Source: Gloeocapsopsis sp. IPPAS B-1203
GTDB taxonomy: Bacteria; Cyanobacteriota; Cyanobacteriia; Cyanobacteriales; Chroococcidiopsidaceae
Length of the DNA: 64,000 nucleotides
NCBI RefSeq assembly: GCF_002749975.1
Contig: NZ_PEIG01000004.1
Coordinates: 339,212 to 403,211, forward strand
Direction of reading: 5' to 3'
The translations under genes and the position numbers were made by a program. The notes beneath the pieces are model-generated. The model saw nothing but the letters and a program-made list of their open reading frames with translations. It searched no databases and was not told the DNA's origin. This document shows positions 42,839 through 53,217 of the stretch, piece after piece. The number at the start of each line of letters is the position of its first letter. The first letter of the stretch is position 1.

Positions 42839-44689
42839 TTAAGACACGCGACTCATTTCATGCTGTAGCTGATGATACTTCCACAGTTTTCCTCGCTGAC
42901 TCAGTAGTTCTTGATAACCGCCTTGTTCAATAATCCGTCCTCCTTCAAGAACAACGACTTTATCGGCACGGACAATTGTTGAAAGTCGGTGGGCGATCGC
43001 AATTACGGTACGACCAACAGCGAGTTTTTCTAAAGATTCTTGAATCAATCGTTCTGAAACAGAATCTAAAGCACTCGTTGCTTCATCCAGGATGAGAATT
43101 TCTGGATTGCGCAATAACGCCCGCGCGATCGCAATTCGTTGTCTTTGTCCGCCAGATAACCGGACACCGCGATCGCCTAACTGAGTATCAAAGCCTTGAG
43201 GTAACTCTTGAATAAAGTCTAAAGCATTTGCCAGACGAGCAGCTTCCCAAACTGCTGCTTCATCAACATCTTCCAGTGCATAGGCAATATTGTCACGTAC
43301 AGAAGTATTGAAAATAAATGTATCTTGGCTGACAACTGCTAATTTACGCCGCAGTGAACTAATTTCAAATTCGCGTAAATCGACTCCATCAACAAGAATT
43401 TGACCAGCAGTTGGGTCATAAAATCTTGGAATCAAGTCAGCTAATGTTGATTTACCTGCGCCGGAAGAACCGACCAAGGCTGTCATTTCACCTTTTTTGA
43501 TTGAAAGTGAAATATTGTGTAAAACAGGCTCATCTGCGTCGTAACCAAAATCGACTGCGACGTACTCAATCGCTTGCTTGAGGTTTGTAAACTTTTGTTT
43601 ACCGTTGCGCGTATATGCTTTGTCATCTTTACGCAGCAATTCTTTGATGTCTCTGAGTGAACCATGAAGACCACTCATTTGCACTCTAGAACCATCAATT
43701 TGACGCAAAGTCGGCATCATGCGGAACAGCACAAACAAGAAAGTCAATAATGAGGCTAATTCTAAATATCCTCTTGGAATTAAAGTGGTCACTGCTACCA
43801 CTAACATCCCAATAAGAATTGTTGTGGCAATTCCTTCTCTAAGCGGTTCTACAAGTGCTTGCGCCGATATCGCTTGCAGCGTTGCATTGAGCAAATTCTG
43901 ATTAGCACCATAAAAGCGTTTGCGCTCAAAATCTTCTGCAGCAAATGCATGAACAGTGCGAATTCCATTAACTAATTCGAGTGCAACTGATGTATATCTA
44001 CCACTGGCTTTTGACTTCTCAAAACTGGCTTCCCGAATTCGTCCTAATAGGGTCGATATGCCTATCGATAGTAAACTAAACAGCATCCCTGACACTAAAG
44101 TTAGTTGCCAAGACAGCAAAAACATTGAAAATAAGTATACCGAAAGCGTAATTGTTTTAGTAAGCAGTGTAGAACTGATATCAAAAGCGTGTTGCAAGTG
44201 AATAACTTCGGAAGTAAGGCTGTTAATGATTTCTCCCGACCGTTTTTTGGCAAAGTAACTGATTCGCAGCGAAATTAACTGTTCAAAGAGAAGTCGCCGT
44301 AAGCGATATGCCAAGCTAGAAGCTGAAATTCTGGTATAAAGCTTTCCTAAGTAGCTGAAACCTAAACGCAAGAAGGTTGTTAAGAGTATTAGACCAGATA
44401 TCCGAAACAGTCGTTCGTTGACAGGAGCATTAACTCCTAATATGACATTATCAATCCAAGCTATTCCTGTATGAAGTTGTGCAGAGTCAGGGTGTGTCAA
44501 GCTTTGTAGAAAAGTTAGGATAAAACCAATTCCAAACCCTTCAAAAGCTGCCGCTAGGATAGTAAATGTAAATGCAAAGATTGCCGCTCTACCAAAATAC
44601 TTAAACTCTCTGATCAGAAAAGAGTTTTCTCGCCAAAAGCTTGTAGTTTGGAGAATGCGGTGAATTGGTGCAGGAATTTTAACAGGCAT
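42839..44689 (-). CDS. ABC exporter half-transporter (MsbA/HepA type)
   Basis: A 616-residue protein with six membrane segments in the first 330 residues and an ATPase domain: Walker A VGSSGAGKSTLADLIPRFYD, signature VRLSGGQRQRIAIARALL, Walker B ILILDEATSALD and the H-loop His in AIAHRLSTI. Homodimers of this type flip lipid-linked oligosaccharides or lipid A; Anabaena HepA, needed for the heterocyst envelope polysaccharide, belongs to the same group. It is the only exporter visible in the locus, so it is the likely flippase for the product. No Wzx/Wzy pair is present in the window. Confidence 0.93.
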   Translation of the reverse strand: MPVKIPAPIHRILQTTSFWRENSFLIREFKYFGRAAIFAFTFTILAAAFEGFGIGFILTFLQSLTHPDSAQLHTGIAWIDNVILGVNAPVNERLFRISGLILLTTFLRLGFSYLGKLYTRISASSLAYRLRRLLFEQLISLRISYFAKKRSGEIINSLTSEVIHLQHAFDISSTLLTKTITLSVYLFSMFLLSWQLTLVSGMLFSLLSIGISTLLGRIREASFEKSKASGRYTSVALELVNGIRTVHAFAAEDFERKRFYGANQNLLNATLQAISAQALVEPLREGIATTILIGMLVVAVTTLIPRGYLELASLLTFLFVLFRMMPTLRQIDGSRVQMSGLHGSLRDIKELLRKDDKAYTRNGKQKFTNLKQAIEYVAVDFGYDADEPVLHNISLSIKKGEMTALVGSSGAGKSTLADLIPRFYDPTAGQILVDGVDLREFEISSLRRKLAVVSQDTFIFNTSVRDNIAYALEDVDEAAVWEAARLANALDFIQELPQGFDTQLGDRGVRLSGGQRQRIAIARALLRNPEILILDEATSALDSVSERLIQESLEKLAVGRTVIAIAHRLSTIVRADKVVVLEGGRIIEQGGYQELLSQRGKLWKYHQLQHEMSRVS

Positions 44690-44734
44690 AAATACTAGAA
44701 AAATTGATTTTAGATTTTAGATTATCTGTAGCGA

Positions 44735-45481
44735 TTAACCGTTACTGCGCATACCAACAACACGAGCAGGTACACCTACAGCGATCGCACCATCGGGAAT
44801 ATTTCGATTCACAACCGCACCTGCACCAACGACAGCACCCTTACCAATCCGGACGCCATCTAGCACAATCACACCAAAGCCTAACCAGGCATCATCTTCT
44901 ACGACAATACCACCTTTAGTTTGCAGCGGTTGCTTGCTCATTAATTCGCCTGGCGCTATACCGTGGTCATAAGGATAAAAAGCACAGTTAGGGGCAATTT
45001 GAACGCCACGACCGATTTGAATTGGTGCTTTATAGGCAGAAAACTGACAGCGGGGCTGAATGTGCGTATCAGAACCGATCTTGAGAATGCCACCTTCACC
45101 TGTCTGAATACAAGTATCTCCATAAAGATGAACTCGATCGGCAAGTTCAACAGCACCATTATTGATGATATTTGGTTTTTTATCTTCAAAGATCGTGACG
45201 CGATCGCCAATAAAAATATGTTTACCAAGTTTTAGCTGTGAGTGATAAAGCGTTGCACTGGGGGCAATATAGCCTTTAGCGTTAAATCTTGCCAAGCGAC
45301 GACGCGCGTAATAGGGAGGAGCAAACCATGTTGCAATCCATGTTGCTAGGCGTCCAATTCTGCTTAACCCTGCAAATTGCATCCAAAATGCTGCCCAAGT
45401 TGTCGTCGCAACACCCTGTATTCCACGAGATTGCCAGGTGTTGGCAAAACGAGTCCAAACTTGAGATGAAGTAGATACCAT
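44735..45481 (-). CDS. left-handed beta-helix acyltransferase (first paralogue)
   Basis: A 248-residue hexapeptide-repeat O-acetyltransferase-like protein. After a basic N-terminal stretch (YYARRRLARFNAKGYIAPSA) come many isoleucine-rich turns, the catalytic His region NCAFYPYDHGIAPGELMSKQ, DDAWLGFGVIVLDGVRIGKG and VGAGAVVNRNIPDGAIAVG. It is clearly paralogous to the protein at 58211-58957: the N-terminal basic stretch, the same order of turns and the same QLKTKGGI-like block occur in both. It would acetylate a sugar hydroxyl in the cytoplasm. A 45-base gap precedes the ABC exporter gene. Confidence 0.88.
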   Translation of the reverse strand: MVSTSSQVWTRFANTWQSRGIQGVATTTWAAFWMQFAGLSRIGRLATWIATWFAPPYYARRRLARFNAKGYIAPSATLYHSQLKLGKHIFIGDRVTIFEDKKPNIINNGAVELADRVHLYGDTCIQTGEGGILKIGSDTHIQPRCQFSAYKAPIQIGRGVQIAPNCAFYPYDHGIAPGELMSKQPLQTKGGIVVEDDAWLGFGVIVLDGVRIGKGAVVGAGAVVNRNIPDGAIAVGVPARVVGMRSNG

Positions 45482-45492
45482 AATGACCTGAC

Positions 45493-46278
45493 CTAATTTT
45501 GGTACAACAATTCTTGATGTAACTGCCGTTTTGAAATAACTTTAGCTGGAACACCCACAGCAACCGAATAGGGAGGAATATCTTTTGTGACTACTGCACC
45601 AGCACCAATGACGCTACCTTGACCGATCGTGACGCCATCTAAAACTTTGACTCCAGTACCTAACCAACAGTCATCTTCGATGACAACTCCCTTGCAAGTC
45701 AATCCCTGCTCTTGAATACTACAGCTGGGATCGGCAAATTTATGATTATTCCCGTAAATTCCTGAATGTGATGCTATCAAGCAGTTTTTACCAATTTTGA
45801 CCGAACCAGGACCCGCGATACAAGTGTAAGGTCCAATGTAAGTTGCTGCACCGATTTCAATTAACCCATTATCGTGTGCTTTGATATCGACGCCACAGTC
45901 TAGATTAACTTGTTCGTGAAAATAGATGCTGCAATTTTCTCCTGCTGTGTTAATTCTTACACCTGACTCGATGTGGACGCGATCGCCAATGTAAATTTTG
46001 TTATTACTTGCTTGAGTTTTATTTGTCAGAACAGCACTACTTAAAAAAGCACCGCGATTGATATTGACATTATTACCAATTTCTATATTGCGAGGTTGAA
46101 TAAATTCAACACCAGTTTGAATTCGTACTGAATGACCTATTCGTGCAAAAATAGAGCGATAAATAGAGTTTCTTAAAACGATCCCTGATCCTCTAGGAAT
46201 CCATTCAATTAAAGCAGTAATTAATGATTCTTTTTTATATAAATTTGCTGTAGAGGTTCTTTCCATTATACAAATCAA
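45493..46278 (-). CDS. left-handed beta-helix acyltransferase
   Basis: A 261-residue (257 from the second Met) hexapeptide-repeat acetyltransferase, with [32 protein letters not shown], the active-site-like [13 protein letters not shown] and the closing [40 protein letters not shown]. It is related to but distinct from the gene 11 bases downstream, so two acetyltransferases are made from adjacent cistrons. The sugar acceptors are unknown. Confidence 0.87.
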   Translation of the reverse strand: MICIMERTSTANLYKKESLITALIEWIPRGSGIVLRNSIYRSIFARIGHSVRIQTGVEFIQPRNIEIGNNVNINRGAFLSSAVLTNKTQASNNKIYIGDRVHIESGVRINTAGENCSIYFHEQVNLDCGVDIKAHDNGLIEIGAATYIGPYTCIAGPGSVKIGKNCLIASHSGIYGNNHKFADPSCSIQEQGLTCKGVVIEDDCWLGTGVKVLDGVTIGQGSVIGAGAVVTKDIPPYSVAVGVPAKVISKRQLHQELLYQN

Positions 46279-46376
46279 TTTAAATATTTTTTAATAAAAT
46301 CTAATTTGTTTTTAAATATGGAGTAGGCATCTTACCTGCCCCTTAAATTCTAATTCACTGCTAATTAAACACATTC

Positions 46377-47303
46377 TTAACTAGACATCATACAATACAA
46401 TACTTTTTCATCGAGCATATCCAATAATTTGCTATCATGCTGACTATCAATCTTGCGGGCAAAATGAAAATCACTGCGAGTAATTTTCGTGTAATCTTCA
46501 ATTGTTAACAACCGAGCATTTCCACTACGAATATCAGCAGGAAACTCTACAAAACGTTTATCATCGTTGCATAAATTAAATTGCGCACTATTTACTAAAA
46601 CAGTTTGCATAATTGATTCTTCAGGAGCTAAAGTTTTTTGATAGTACTTTAAAACCTCAGGATGCTCGTGCAAATATTCTCTAAAATATCTAACACACTT
46701 TCGCGATAGCGTGTTCCAATACCAGCCACCGTAACATTTAAATTGTTCATTAAAAGGATGATTTTTGGCTTTTAGCCCCAAAAGTGAAAATCGCCACTGA
46801 ACTAACAGAGGCGTAAAAGGTTCAATTCTTCCTAGTTTTCTTAGAAACCAACTTGTCCATTCGGGAAGGCTAATATACTGTCCAAAAAAGCGTTTTTCTC
46901 CTGCTTTACCCCAAAGACTTTGTGGTGAAAGAACATCCCAATAACGAATGAAACCGTCATACTCAGTTTGAGTCAAAAAGCTCTCAATCGTAGATATTGG
47001 TTGTGTGGGATAATCTTGACCAGAAAGACAAACAAGCCATTCAAAATTTGGACGATTAGCAAATAGCCAATCAACAGCTTCAAGATACATTGTTAATAAA
47101 GATGCGTCACCCCGTTTAGCAGCTTTTTTGCGTTGAATTAAGTCAATTCCTGAGTAATGACTGAGACTAGATAAATCGAGGTAAGAAGTACTAAAGTCAT
47201 GATTAATCAAAACCTGAGAGTGAGGACTTGATTGTTTAATGACTCGTACTAGTCGCAGCACTTGTTCAGGATTTTTATGGCTTTGAATAAAGTAGCAAAT
47301 CAT
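46377..47303 (-). CDS. GT14 core-2/I-branching-type glycosyltransferase
   Basis: A 308-residue protein resembling bacterial members of the beta-1,6-N-acetylglucosaminyltransferase family (GT14), related also to xylosyltransferases. Typical blocks are FIQSHKNPEQVLRLVRVI, FEWLVCLSGQDYPTQP, CYGGWYWNTLSR, LAPEESIMQTVL and the C-terminal SDFHFARKIDSQHDSKLLDM. Such enzymes add branches and need no metal DxD. It would introduce a GlcNAc or xylose branch in the polymer. It lies between an acyltransferase gene and a MITE-like element. Confidence 0.85.
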   Translation of the reverse strand: MICYFIQSHKNPEQVLRLVRVIKQSSPHSQVLINHDFSTSYLDLSSLSHYSGIDLIQRKKAAKRGDASLLTMYLEAVDWLFANRPNFEWLVCLSGQDYPTQPISTIESFLTQTEYDGFIRYWDVLSPQSLWGKAGEKRFFGQYISLPEWTSWFLRKLGRIEPFTPLLVQWRFSLLGLKAKNHPFNEQFKCYGGWYWNTLSRKCVRYFREYLHEHPEVLKYYQKTLAPEESIMQTVLVNSAQFNLCNDDKRFVEFPADIRSGNARLLTIEDYTKITRSDFHFARKIDSQHDSKLLDMLDEKVLYCMMSS

Positions 47304-47327
47304 GCGTGTATATTATTAATTAAAAGT

Positions 47328-47454
47328 TGCCTTTTGACTAAAGTCGCCGCTACTAAAAGCAAGTGTACCTTCGTACACTAAAATAAGACTTTTACTAGTA
47401 AGTCCACGCAGGTGGAATTTGTTTATTTAGTAGCAAATTCATTCGCCAAGCATT
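47328..47454. mobile_element. MITE-like multi-hairpin element (copy D)
   Basis: Order on the plus strand: GACTAAAGTCGCCGCTA, AAGTGTACCTTCGTACACT, AAGTCCACGCAGGTGGAATT, TGTTTATTTAGTAGCAAATT and CATTCGCC. Its right third forms the last codons and the stop of the downstream-lying glycosyltransferase gene at 47423. Confidence 0.85.
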
Positions 47455-48724
47455 CTGATGATTTTTCGAGAATGTGGTTATACAAATTGAGATGTTGTTG
47501 CGCACACAATTCAATTGAGTATTCTTGAGATGCGATCGCCCGACACTGTAGATTCATGTCACTAGAAGATTGTGTGAGTAGTTGAGCAATACCTTTACTA
47601 AAGTCTTGAGCATCTTCGGGTGTAGCGAGGTATCCTGTGATACCATGTCGTACTAAATCAGGAACACCACCCACTTTAAATGAAACAACAGGCGTTCCAC
47701 ACGCCATACTTTCTAACGCGACGTTACCAAAAGTTTCAGCACGAGTCGGAAACAAAAATAAATCAGCAGCCGAATAACAAACCGCTTTATGGAGATCGTC
47801 ACTGACATAACCGAGATTGAGTGTAGGCATTCCGACAGTTTGAGCGATCGCTTCACCGCCATGTCCTATAATCACTAATACTGTTTCTGCTTTGAGTGAT
47901 GCAGGGAGGCTTTGTAAAGCTTTCAGCAGAAGATCGCCGCCTTTTTGGAAGTGATCTAACCGCACCGCTGCGAACATAAGGACGTTTTTATCTTGGGGAA
48001 TTCCTAGTTGGGCGCGACATTGATCGCGATCCAAGGGTTGATAGATATCAGTATCGATCCCGTTAGGAATTTCATAAATTGGGTGGCGGTTTAATATACT
48101 TTGCTGTGCGACTTGAGTTAACCACTTACTTTTAGTGACAAATGTGATGTTAGAACGATTGTAGATCCACTCCTTGAGTTTCCACTCGATGCGCGTACCA
48201 TCGCGACGGATATAGGGATTCGATTCTGGATAAGGACATTTCCCACAACCAGTTTTCCAGCGATCGCAGTCGTAACTAAAGGCGCAATGTCCTGTAAAAG
48301 CCCACATATCACACAGCGTGAATACCGCAGGCTTATTCTGTGTCAGGTAAGGTAGTGCTAAATAATTGAAAAAACCGCTGTGCGTACCGTGAAAGTGCAG
48401 AATGTCAGTGTCGATGTAAGCTGGATGCTGTTTGATTTTGAAGGAACTAACTCGGTGGATATCGTTTAATCCGAGTCTTGATGTGAATTTTTTAAGATAT
48501 GTTCCAGCTGTTTCCCATCTTGACCAATGTTCGAGGACTTGCACATAAGGAGAATCGGTTGTTTTGTTTTCACACAAAATCTGAGAATCAACTCCAGCGG
48601 ATCTTAGCCCCATATGAAGGCGATGCATCGAAACTGCACCACCTCCGCCCAGCTTACCCGAATCACTTGTCCACAAGTGAAGAACTTTCACTGTTTTAAA
48701 CCTCTGGGATTGTTCGCGTGTCAA
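47423..48724 (-). CDS. family 4 glycosyltransferase (GT-B)
   Basis: A 433-residue enzyme: VKVLHLWTSDSGKLGGGGAV with a Gly-rich donor-side loop, FTLCDMWAFTGHCAFSYDCD with a Cys cluster seen in some GT4 proteins (CDRWKTGCGKCPYP), VLMFAAVRLDHFQKGGDLLL, and EX7E in RAETFGNVALESMACGTPVV. The final residues (CLANEFATK) and the TAA stop are encoded by a MITE-like element, so the natural C-terminus was probably replaced. The upstream GMC oxidoreductase gene ends 52 bases away. Confidence 0.9.
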   Translation of the reverse strand: MTREQSQRFKTVKVLHLWTSDSGKLGGGGAVSMHRLHMGLRSAGVDSQILCENKTTDSPYVQVLEHWSRWETAGTYLKKFTSRLGLNDIHRVSSFKIKQHPAYIDTDILHFHGTHSGFFNYLALPYLTQNKPAVFTLCDMWAFTGHCAFSYDCDRWKTGCGKCPYPESNPYIRRDGTRIEWKLKEWIYNRSNITFVTKSKWLTQVAQQSILNRHPIYEIPNGIDTDIYQPLDRDQCRAQLGIPQDKNVLMFAAVRLDHFQKGGDLLLKALQSLPASLKAETVLVIIGHGGEAIAQTVGMPTLNLGYVSDDLHKAVCYSAADLFLFPTRAETFGNVALESMACGTPVVSFKVGGVPDLVRHGITGYLATPEDAQDFSKGIAQLLTQSSSDMNLQCRAIASQEYSIELCAQQHLNLYNHILEKSSECLANEFATK

Positions 48725-48776
48725 TCAACTTTAAATGTTGTTCGCGCGATCGCGTTACGGTTATTAGAAAACTGAC

Positions 48777-50444
48777 TTAGACAGCAAGGCTAGTAGAAGT
48801 TGTTCGTGCTTTAACTATAGGTGTGTCCTTCATCTGCTGTTTAATCTCGTCAGCTAACCTAATTGCTAAAGCCACAATCGTTAGGGTAGGATTCGACAGT
48901 CCACTTGTGGGGAAGACCGAGCTACCAGCTACATACAAATTACTTACACCATGAACTTGACAGTGTTCGTTGACAACACCTTGGCGAGGATTAGTACTCA
49001 TGCGCGTTGTCCCGATGTGATGGTACGAACCTTTTATAGATTGCCAAGAAGCATCATCGTCTGTCAATTCGATTTGCATTTGACCCAGCGCAAACTGCTC
49101 AAATTTTTGGGCAATAACCTGTTGAGATCGCTTCACAGTATATTTGTCTATTGGACTCAAGCGCCAGTCGAGGTTGACGCGATTTAGTCCTAAGCGATCG
49201 CGTTCTGTACTCAGTGTAATTCGACTGTCTGGATTTGGAGCTTGCTCTGATATTAGGTGGGTTCGGTAAACAACAGATTGCTCTGTAGGTTTACGGAATA
49301 ATTTTGCATAAGCTTTAGCAAGGACGCGATCAGAATTTGCAATGACTTGACCCAAATCCTCAATGGCAGAAGTTTCTTTTTTGGGAAGACCAAACTCATA
49401 CTCGTGACCTTCAACAATAGCAGTCAACTCTTGAGAAGCTTTTGACTGGCGCATTTTATACTGTAAGCGCTTGAGCGCAAGGAGCCACTCTTCAACAATA
49501 GGTTTAACACGCAGACTAAAATTGAGAACTTGCTCGCGCTCTTGCATTTGTTTAGACAAACCAAAGCCTGTTCCCATAAAGGTGTTCTCGACTTCAATGT
49601 AAGGCGGTGCTACCTGATTAAAATACGATACTGTGCCTGACCATAGAATCGGATGTTCCATAAAGAATCTACCAACTAGGTCGTATTGATTTCCTAGTCC
49701 ACAGGTTTGATCTTTGTTAGATAGCAACAACAACCGTGGATTTTCAATACCACCCACTGCCAAAATATAAGTTTTGGCTTTTACACAAAACTGCTTACCG
49801 TCAATACTTGCAACTCGAAGTCGAGTCACTGCACGTGCTGTATCGTTTGTTTCAATCTCTACAACGTTAGCATGAAGATAAGTTTTAATATTTCGTGCTT
49901 GCTCAAGTTCAGTTCTATAAGCCTCACCAAAGCGGACGTGTGTTGATGGAATAACTTGCCACAAATGCGTAGTAATCTCTTCTCCAAGCGATGGTATTTC
50001 CATCTGAAGTTGAGCTAAACCTGCTTGCCAATACGCTAAATCATACTCAAAAGGCCCTAAATGACAAGCTTGCTGCGCGCGATGATAGTAGGGATCTAAC
50101 TCAGATTTAGTGATAGGCCAACCACTATATGGCATCCAAGAGCGTTGTTCAAAATCAATTTCATCAAGTGGACGACTCCATCCTCCCCAGAGATTCGTAG
50201 AGCCACCCAAATAACGGGCACGCGCTTCTTTTAAAGGAAAATATCTTGTTCCTACATTGTCACCTTCGTATAGTGATTGTGTTGCAGGCTCATACCCTAA
50301 ACCACCACTTTCCAAAATACAAACTTCGTATGGCTGGTTACTCAATTCCCGCGCAATCGTAATTCCTGCGGCTCCAGCACCGATTATACAAATATCTGTT
50401 TCTAACAGTGTTTCTGCTGGTACGGTTAATGCATCAATAATCAT
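48777..50444 (-). CDS. GMC-family FAD-dependent oxidoreductase (first paralogue)
   Basis: A 555-residue flavoprotein from ATG 50444; the paralogue at 56218 starts at the same aligned Met (MIIDALTVP versus MLIDARTIP), which decides against the Met eight codons earlier. FAD-binding motif ICIIGAGAAGITIARELS is followed by YEVCILESGG; SRYLGGSTNLWGGW-like and YILAVGGIENPRLLLLS blocks are typical of GMC_oxred_C proteins, and the active-site His-rich end is YHHIGTTRMS and LYVAGSSVFPTSGLSNPTLT. Such enzymes oxidise alcohols or sugars; here a sugar hydroxyl in a precursor is likely but not shown. Confidence 0.88.
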   Translation of the reverse strand: MIIDALTVPAETLLETDICIIGAGAAGITIARELSNQPYEVCILESGGLGYEPATQSLYEGDNVGTRYFPLKEARARYLGGSTNLWGGWSRPLDEIDFEQRSWMPYSGWPITKSELDPYYHRAQQACHLGPFEYDLAYWQAGLAQLQMEIPSLGEEITTHLWQVIPSTHVRFGEAYRTELEQARNIKTYLHANVVEIETNDTARAVTRLRVASIDGKQFCVKAKTYILAVGGIENPRLLLLSNKDQTCGLGNQYDLVGRFFMEHPILWSGTVSYFNQVAPPYIEVENTFMGTGFGLSKQMQEREQVLNFSLRVKPIVEEWLLALKRLQYKMRQSKASQELTAIVEGHEYEFGLPKKETSAIEDLGQVIANSDRVLAKAYAKLFRKPTEQSVVYRTHLISEQAPNPDSRITLSTERDRLGLNRVNLDWRLSPIDKYTVKRSQQVIAQKFEQFALGQMQIELTDDDASWQSIKGSYHHIGTTRMSTNPRQGVVNEHCQVHGVSNLYVAGSSVFPTSGLSNPTLTIVALAIRLADEIKQQMKDTPIVKARTTSTSLAV

Positions 50445-50507
50445 GATTATTTTTGTTAAATTTTCCAAGTACTAACTGCAATCAGAGATTGAACCACGAT
50501 TTATCTA

Positions 50508-51731
50508 CTAAGCTGCAACCAATCCTCTAACTTCACTAATTGTTGATTGCAAATCTACTTCGTGCTTAATTCTTCCTTCGATATGTTCTGGATAGAAGTA
50601 TTTTTCTACAACTTCTTTACCAAATCCTACAATACATTCAGCATCAAACAAAAACTCAAGTGTTAAGCATGCTGAACTAAATGTAAATATTTTAGGACTT
50701 TGCGACTGAGTAAGATCAAATTTGAGAAACAACTCCATAAATAGAACTTCAAAAGGCAAGTAGAATAAGAAATCCTCGTTAAGCAAAATAATTTTTGCAT
50801 AAAGATCATTCAGTTCAGCCTGCAGTTGTAAAATCTTTTGTTTCGAGTCTCGCGGATGCGGCTTAATCAAAAGGATTGAGTTAGGTGGTATGCCTTGTGT
50901 TAACAAGAACTCTCTATATGCTTTGACTTCCCTTTCTCTAGGCATTCTATGAGCCTCAGAAAAATTGGAAGACAGCAAGATTGATACAGAATAATTTTGT
51001 ATTACTGCTTTTAGTTTGTTAATGTAATCAGCATCAATTAAGTCATCTAATGCTTTTCTGAGAGTTTGAAAATTTTTTAAGTACACTGACCTATCCAGAA
51101 CAACTGTTTCCATAGGCGGAACTTCACCAAAAGCATAGGGCAACGAGAAATAACCAATATCAAACTCTTGTTTACGAAATTTTTTCTTTTTAGGTAAAAC
51201 TCCTTTGATTTGTTTTTTGACATTCTTATATAAATTGCTTAAGGAAAGAGCAGCTTCTTGCGATGTATTTTGTGGTAAAAAAGCTGTGTGAGAAAAGTAA
51301 ATTCCAATACCATCTCCATAGCAAATTTTCTCAGCAGATTCATAAACATTCATTAAGAGTTGATTTTCTGTATTCCATGTTCTGGAAAAATAGATTTCAT
51401 CAGGATTCTCAATTCCTACAAGGTTATGGACTGACTTAGCGACTTCAGACAGGCTAGAAGTGTTAACTTTATCTGTTAAAGTCTTTATTTGTTCTAAGGA
51501 TAGATAAACAATTTTTTTCCATGAGTAGATGGAGTTAGCCATCTTTTGAATAAAAGCAGCAAACTCTTCGTTTTGTCCTTGAGGGGCAAATAAAGGGGTA
51601 ATAACAAGATAATCTTCATAATTACAGTTCAATTGCTGTTCTTTGGCTCTATAGTTGAGCACTGACAAAGCTGTAACTAACTGAATGCTACCAAAGCAAG
51701 CTACCAAACGCTTGATTGTTTTTTGTGACAT
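50508..51731 (-). CDS. polysialyltransferase-like glycosyltransferase, candidate CMP-Kdo user
   Basis: A 407-residue soluble protein with the scattered signature of bacterial CMP-sialic-acid transferases: an acidic-Gly motif YGDGIGIY (Asp140-Gly141), a His-Pro motif LIKPHPRD (292-293) and a double-Ser motif FTFSSACLTLEFL (352-353). The N-terminus RLVACFGSIQLVTALSVL also fits the polysialyltransferase (POLYST) group. The gene follows kdsC by 18 bases in the kdsA-kdsC transcript. No sialic-acid genes are visible but a full CMP-Kdo pathway is, so transfer of Kdo from CMP-Kdo is a reasonable hypothesis. No WaaA-type Kdo transferase occurs in the window. Assignment rests on motif recognition. Confidence 0.7.
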   Translation of the reverse strand: MSQKTIKRLVACFGSIQLVTALSVLNYRAKEQQLNCNYEDYLVITPLFAPQGQNEEFAAFIQKMANSIYSWKKIVYLSLEQIKTLTDKVNTSSLSEVAKSVHNLVGIENPDEIYFSRTWNTENQLLMNVYESAEKICYGDGIGIYFSHTAFLPQNTSQEAALSLSNLYKNVKKQIKGVLPKKKKFRKQEFDIGYFSLPYAFGEVPPMETVVLDRSVYLKNFQTLRKALDDLIDADYINKLKAVIQNYSVSILLSSNFSEAHRMPREREVKAYREFLLTQGIPPNSILLIKPHPRDSKQKILQLQAELNDLYAKIILLNEDFLFYLPFEVLFMELFLKFDLTQSQSPKIFTFSSACLTLEFLFDAECIVGFGKEVVEKYFYPEHIEGRIKHEVDLQSTISEVRGLVAA

Positions 51732-51749
51732 ATTTATTGACTGACAAAA

Positions 51750-52256
51750 CTATTGACAACTAGCAATTAGCATCTCGCAAATTTCTCTAACCGCCCCTTG
51801 TCCGCCAGGGAGTTTAGTAATATAAATTGCAATACTTCGATTTGCACTCATAGCATCAGCAACTGTCATGGGACAACCGACAGCTTGCAGTACCTCAAGA
51901 TCGTTAATATCATCGCCAACATAAGCTACTTGAGAAAGCGAGATATCTAACTTTTGACAAAGAGTTTTTAACTGAGAGAGTTTGTCTTTTACACCTAAGA
52001 AAGTGTGAGTAATGCCTAAATCTTGAGCGCGATTGAGTGTTGATAATGCAGATTTCGCAGTAATGATGGCAACTTCTACACCAGCTTGCTTTAACAGCTT
52101 AATTCCTTGACCATCTTTAATATTGAATTTTCGCAGAACTTGACCAGTTTCTGTATAGTAAAGTCCGCCATCAGTGAGTACGCCATCAACGTCTAAAGCT
52201 AAAAGCTTAATTTGTGATAAACGCGATCGCAGTTCTGATGTAGAAATATCTGTCAT
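51750..52256 (-). CDS. kdsC: 3-deoxy-D-manno-octulosonate 8-phosphate phosphatase
   Basis: A 168-residue HAD-family phosphatase that releases phosphate from Kdo-8-phosphate. It has the capless C0 form: motif I LLALDVDGVLTDGGLYY, KFNIKDGQGIKLLKQ, the Ser/Thr motif in VAIITAKSA, the motif III Lys in GVKDKLSQL and the metal Asp in YVGDDINDLEVL. The closing GGQGAVREICEMLI is the KdsC C-terminal tail that reaches into the neighbouring subunit. The kdsA stop lies 5 bases upstream, so the genes are coupled. Confidence 0.95.
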   Translation of the reverse strand: MTDISTSELRSRLSQIKLLALDVDGVLTDGGLYYTETGQVLRKFNIKDGQGIKLLKQAGVEVAIITAKSALSTLNRAQDLGITHTFLGVKDKLSQLKTLCQKLDISLSQVAYVGDDINDLEVLQAVGCPMTVADAMSANRSIAIYITKLPGGQGAVREICEMLIASCQ

Positions 52257-52261
52257 GACAA

Positions 52262-53101
<840 letters not shown>

Positions 53102-53135
53102 TTAATACACTTTTGTTGCAAATAAACATAACATC

Positions 53136-53217
53136 AAGGCTGGTAATTGGTCATTGGTCATTGGAAACGCACCAAGAATAATATCTATTACCTGTTACCC
53201 ATTACCCATTACCCACT
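53136..53217. repeat. inverted heptamer array upstream of kdsA
   Basis: GGTAATTGGTCATTGGTCAT (from 53140) and, after about 35 bases, ACCTGTTACCCATTACCCAT form two arms in opposite orientation, as at 8426-8523. The array ends at the stop codon of the neighbouring glycosyltransferase gene. Confidence 0.8.

Noticed and set aside
50508..51731. A sialic-acid capsule locus
   Set aside because: neuA/neuB/neuC-type genes are absent; the cytidylyltransferase at 58980 has the KdsB, not the CMP-sialate synthetase, motif set.
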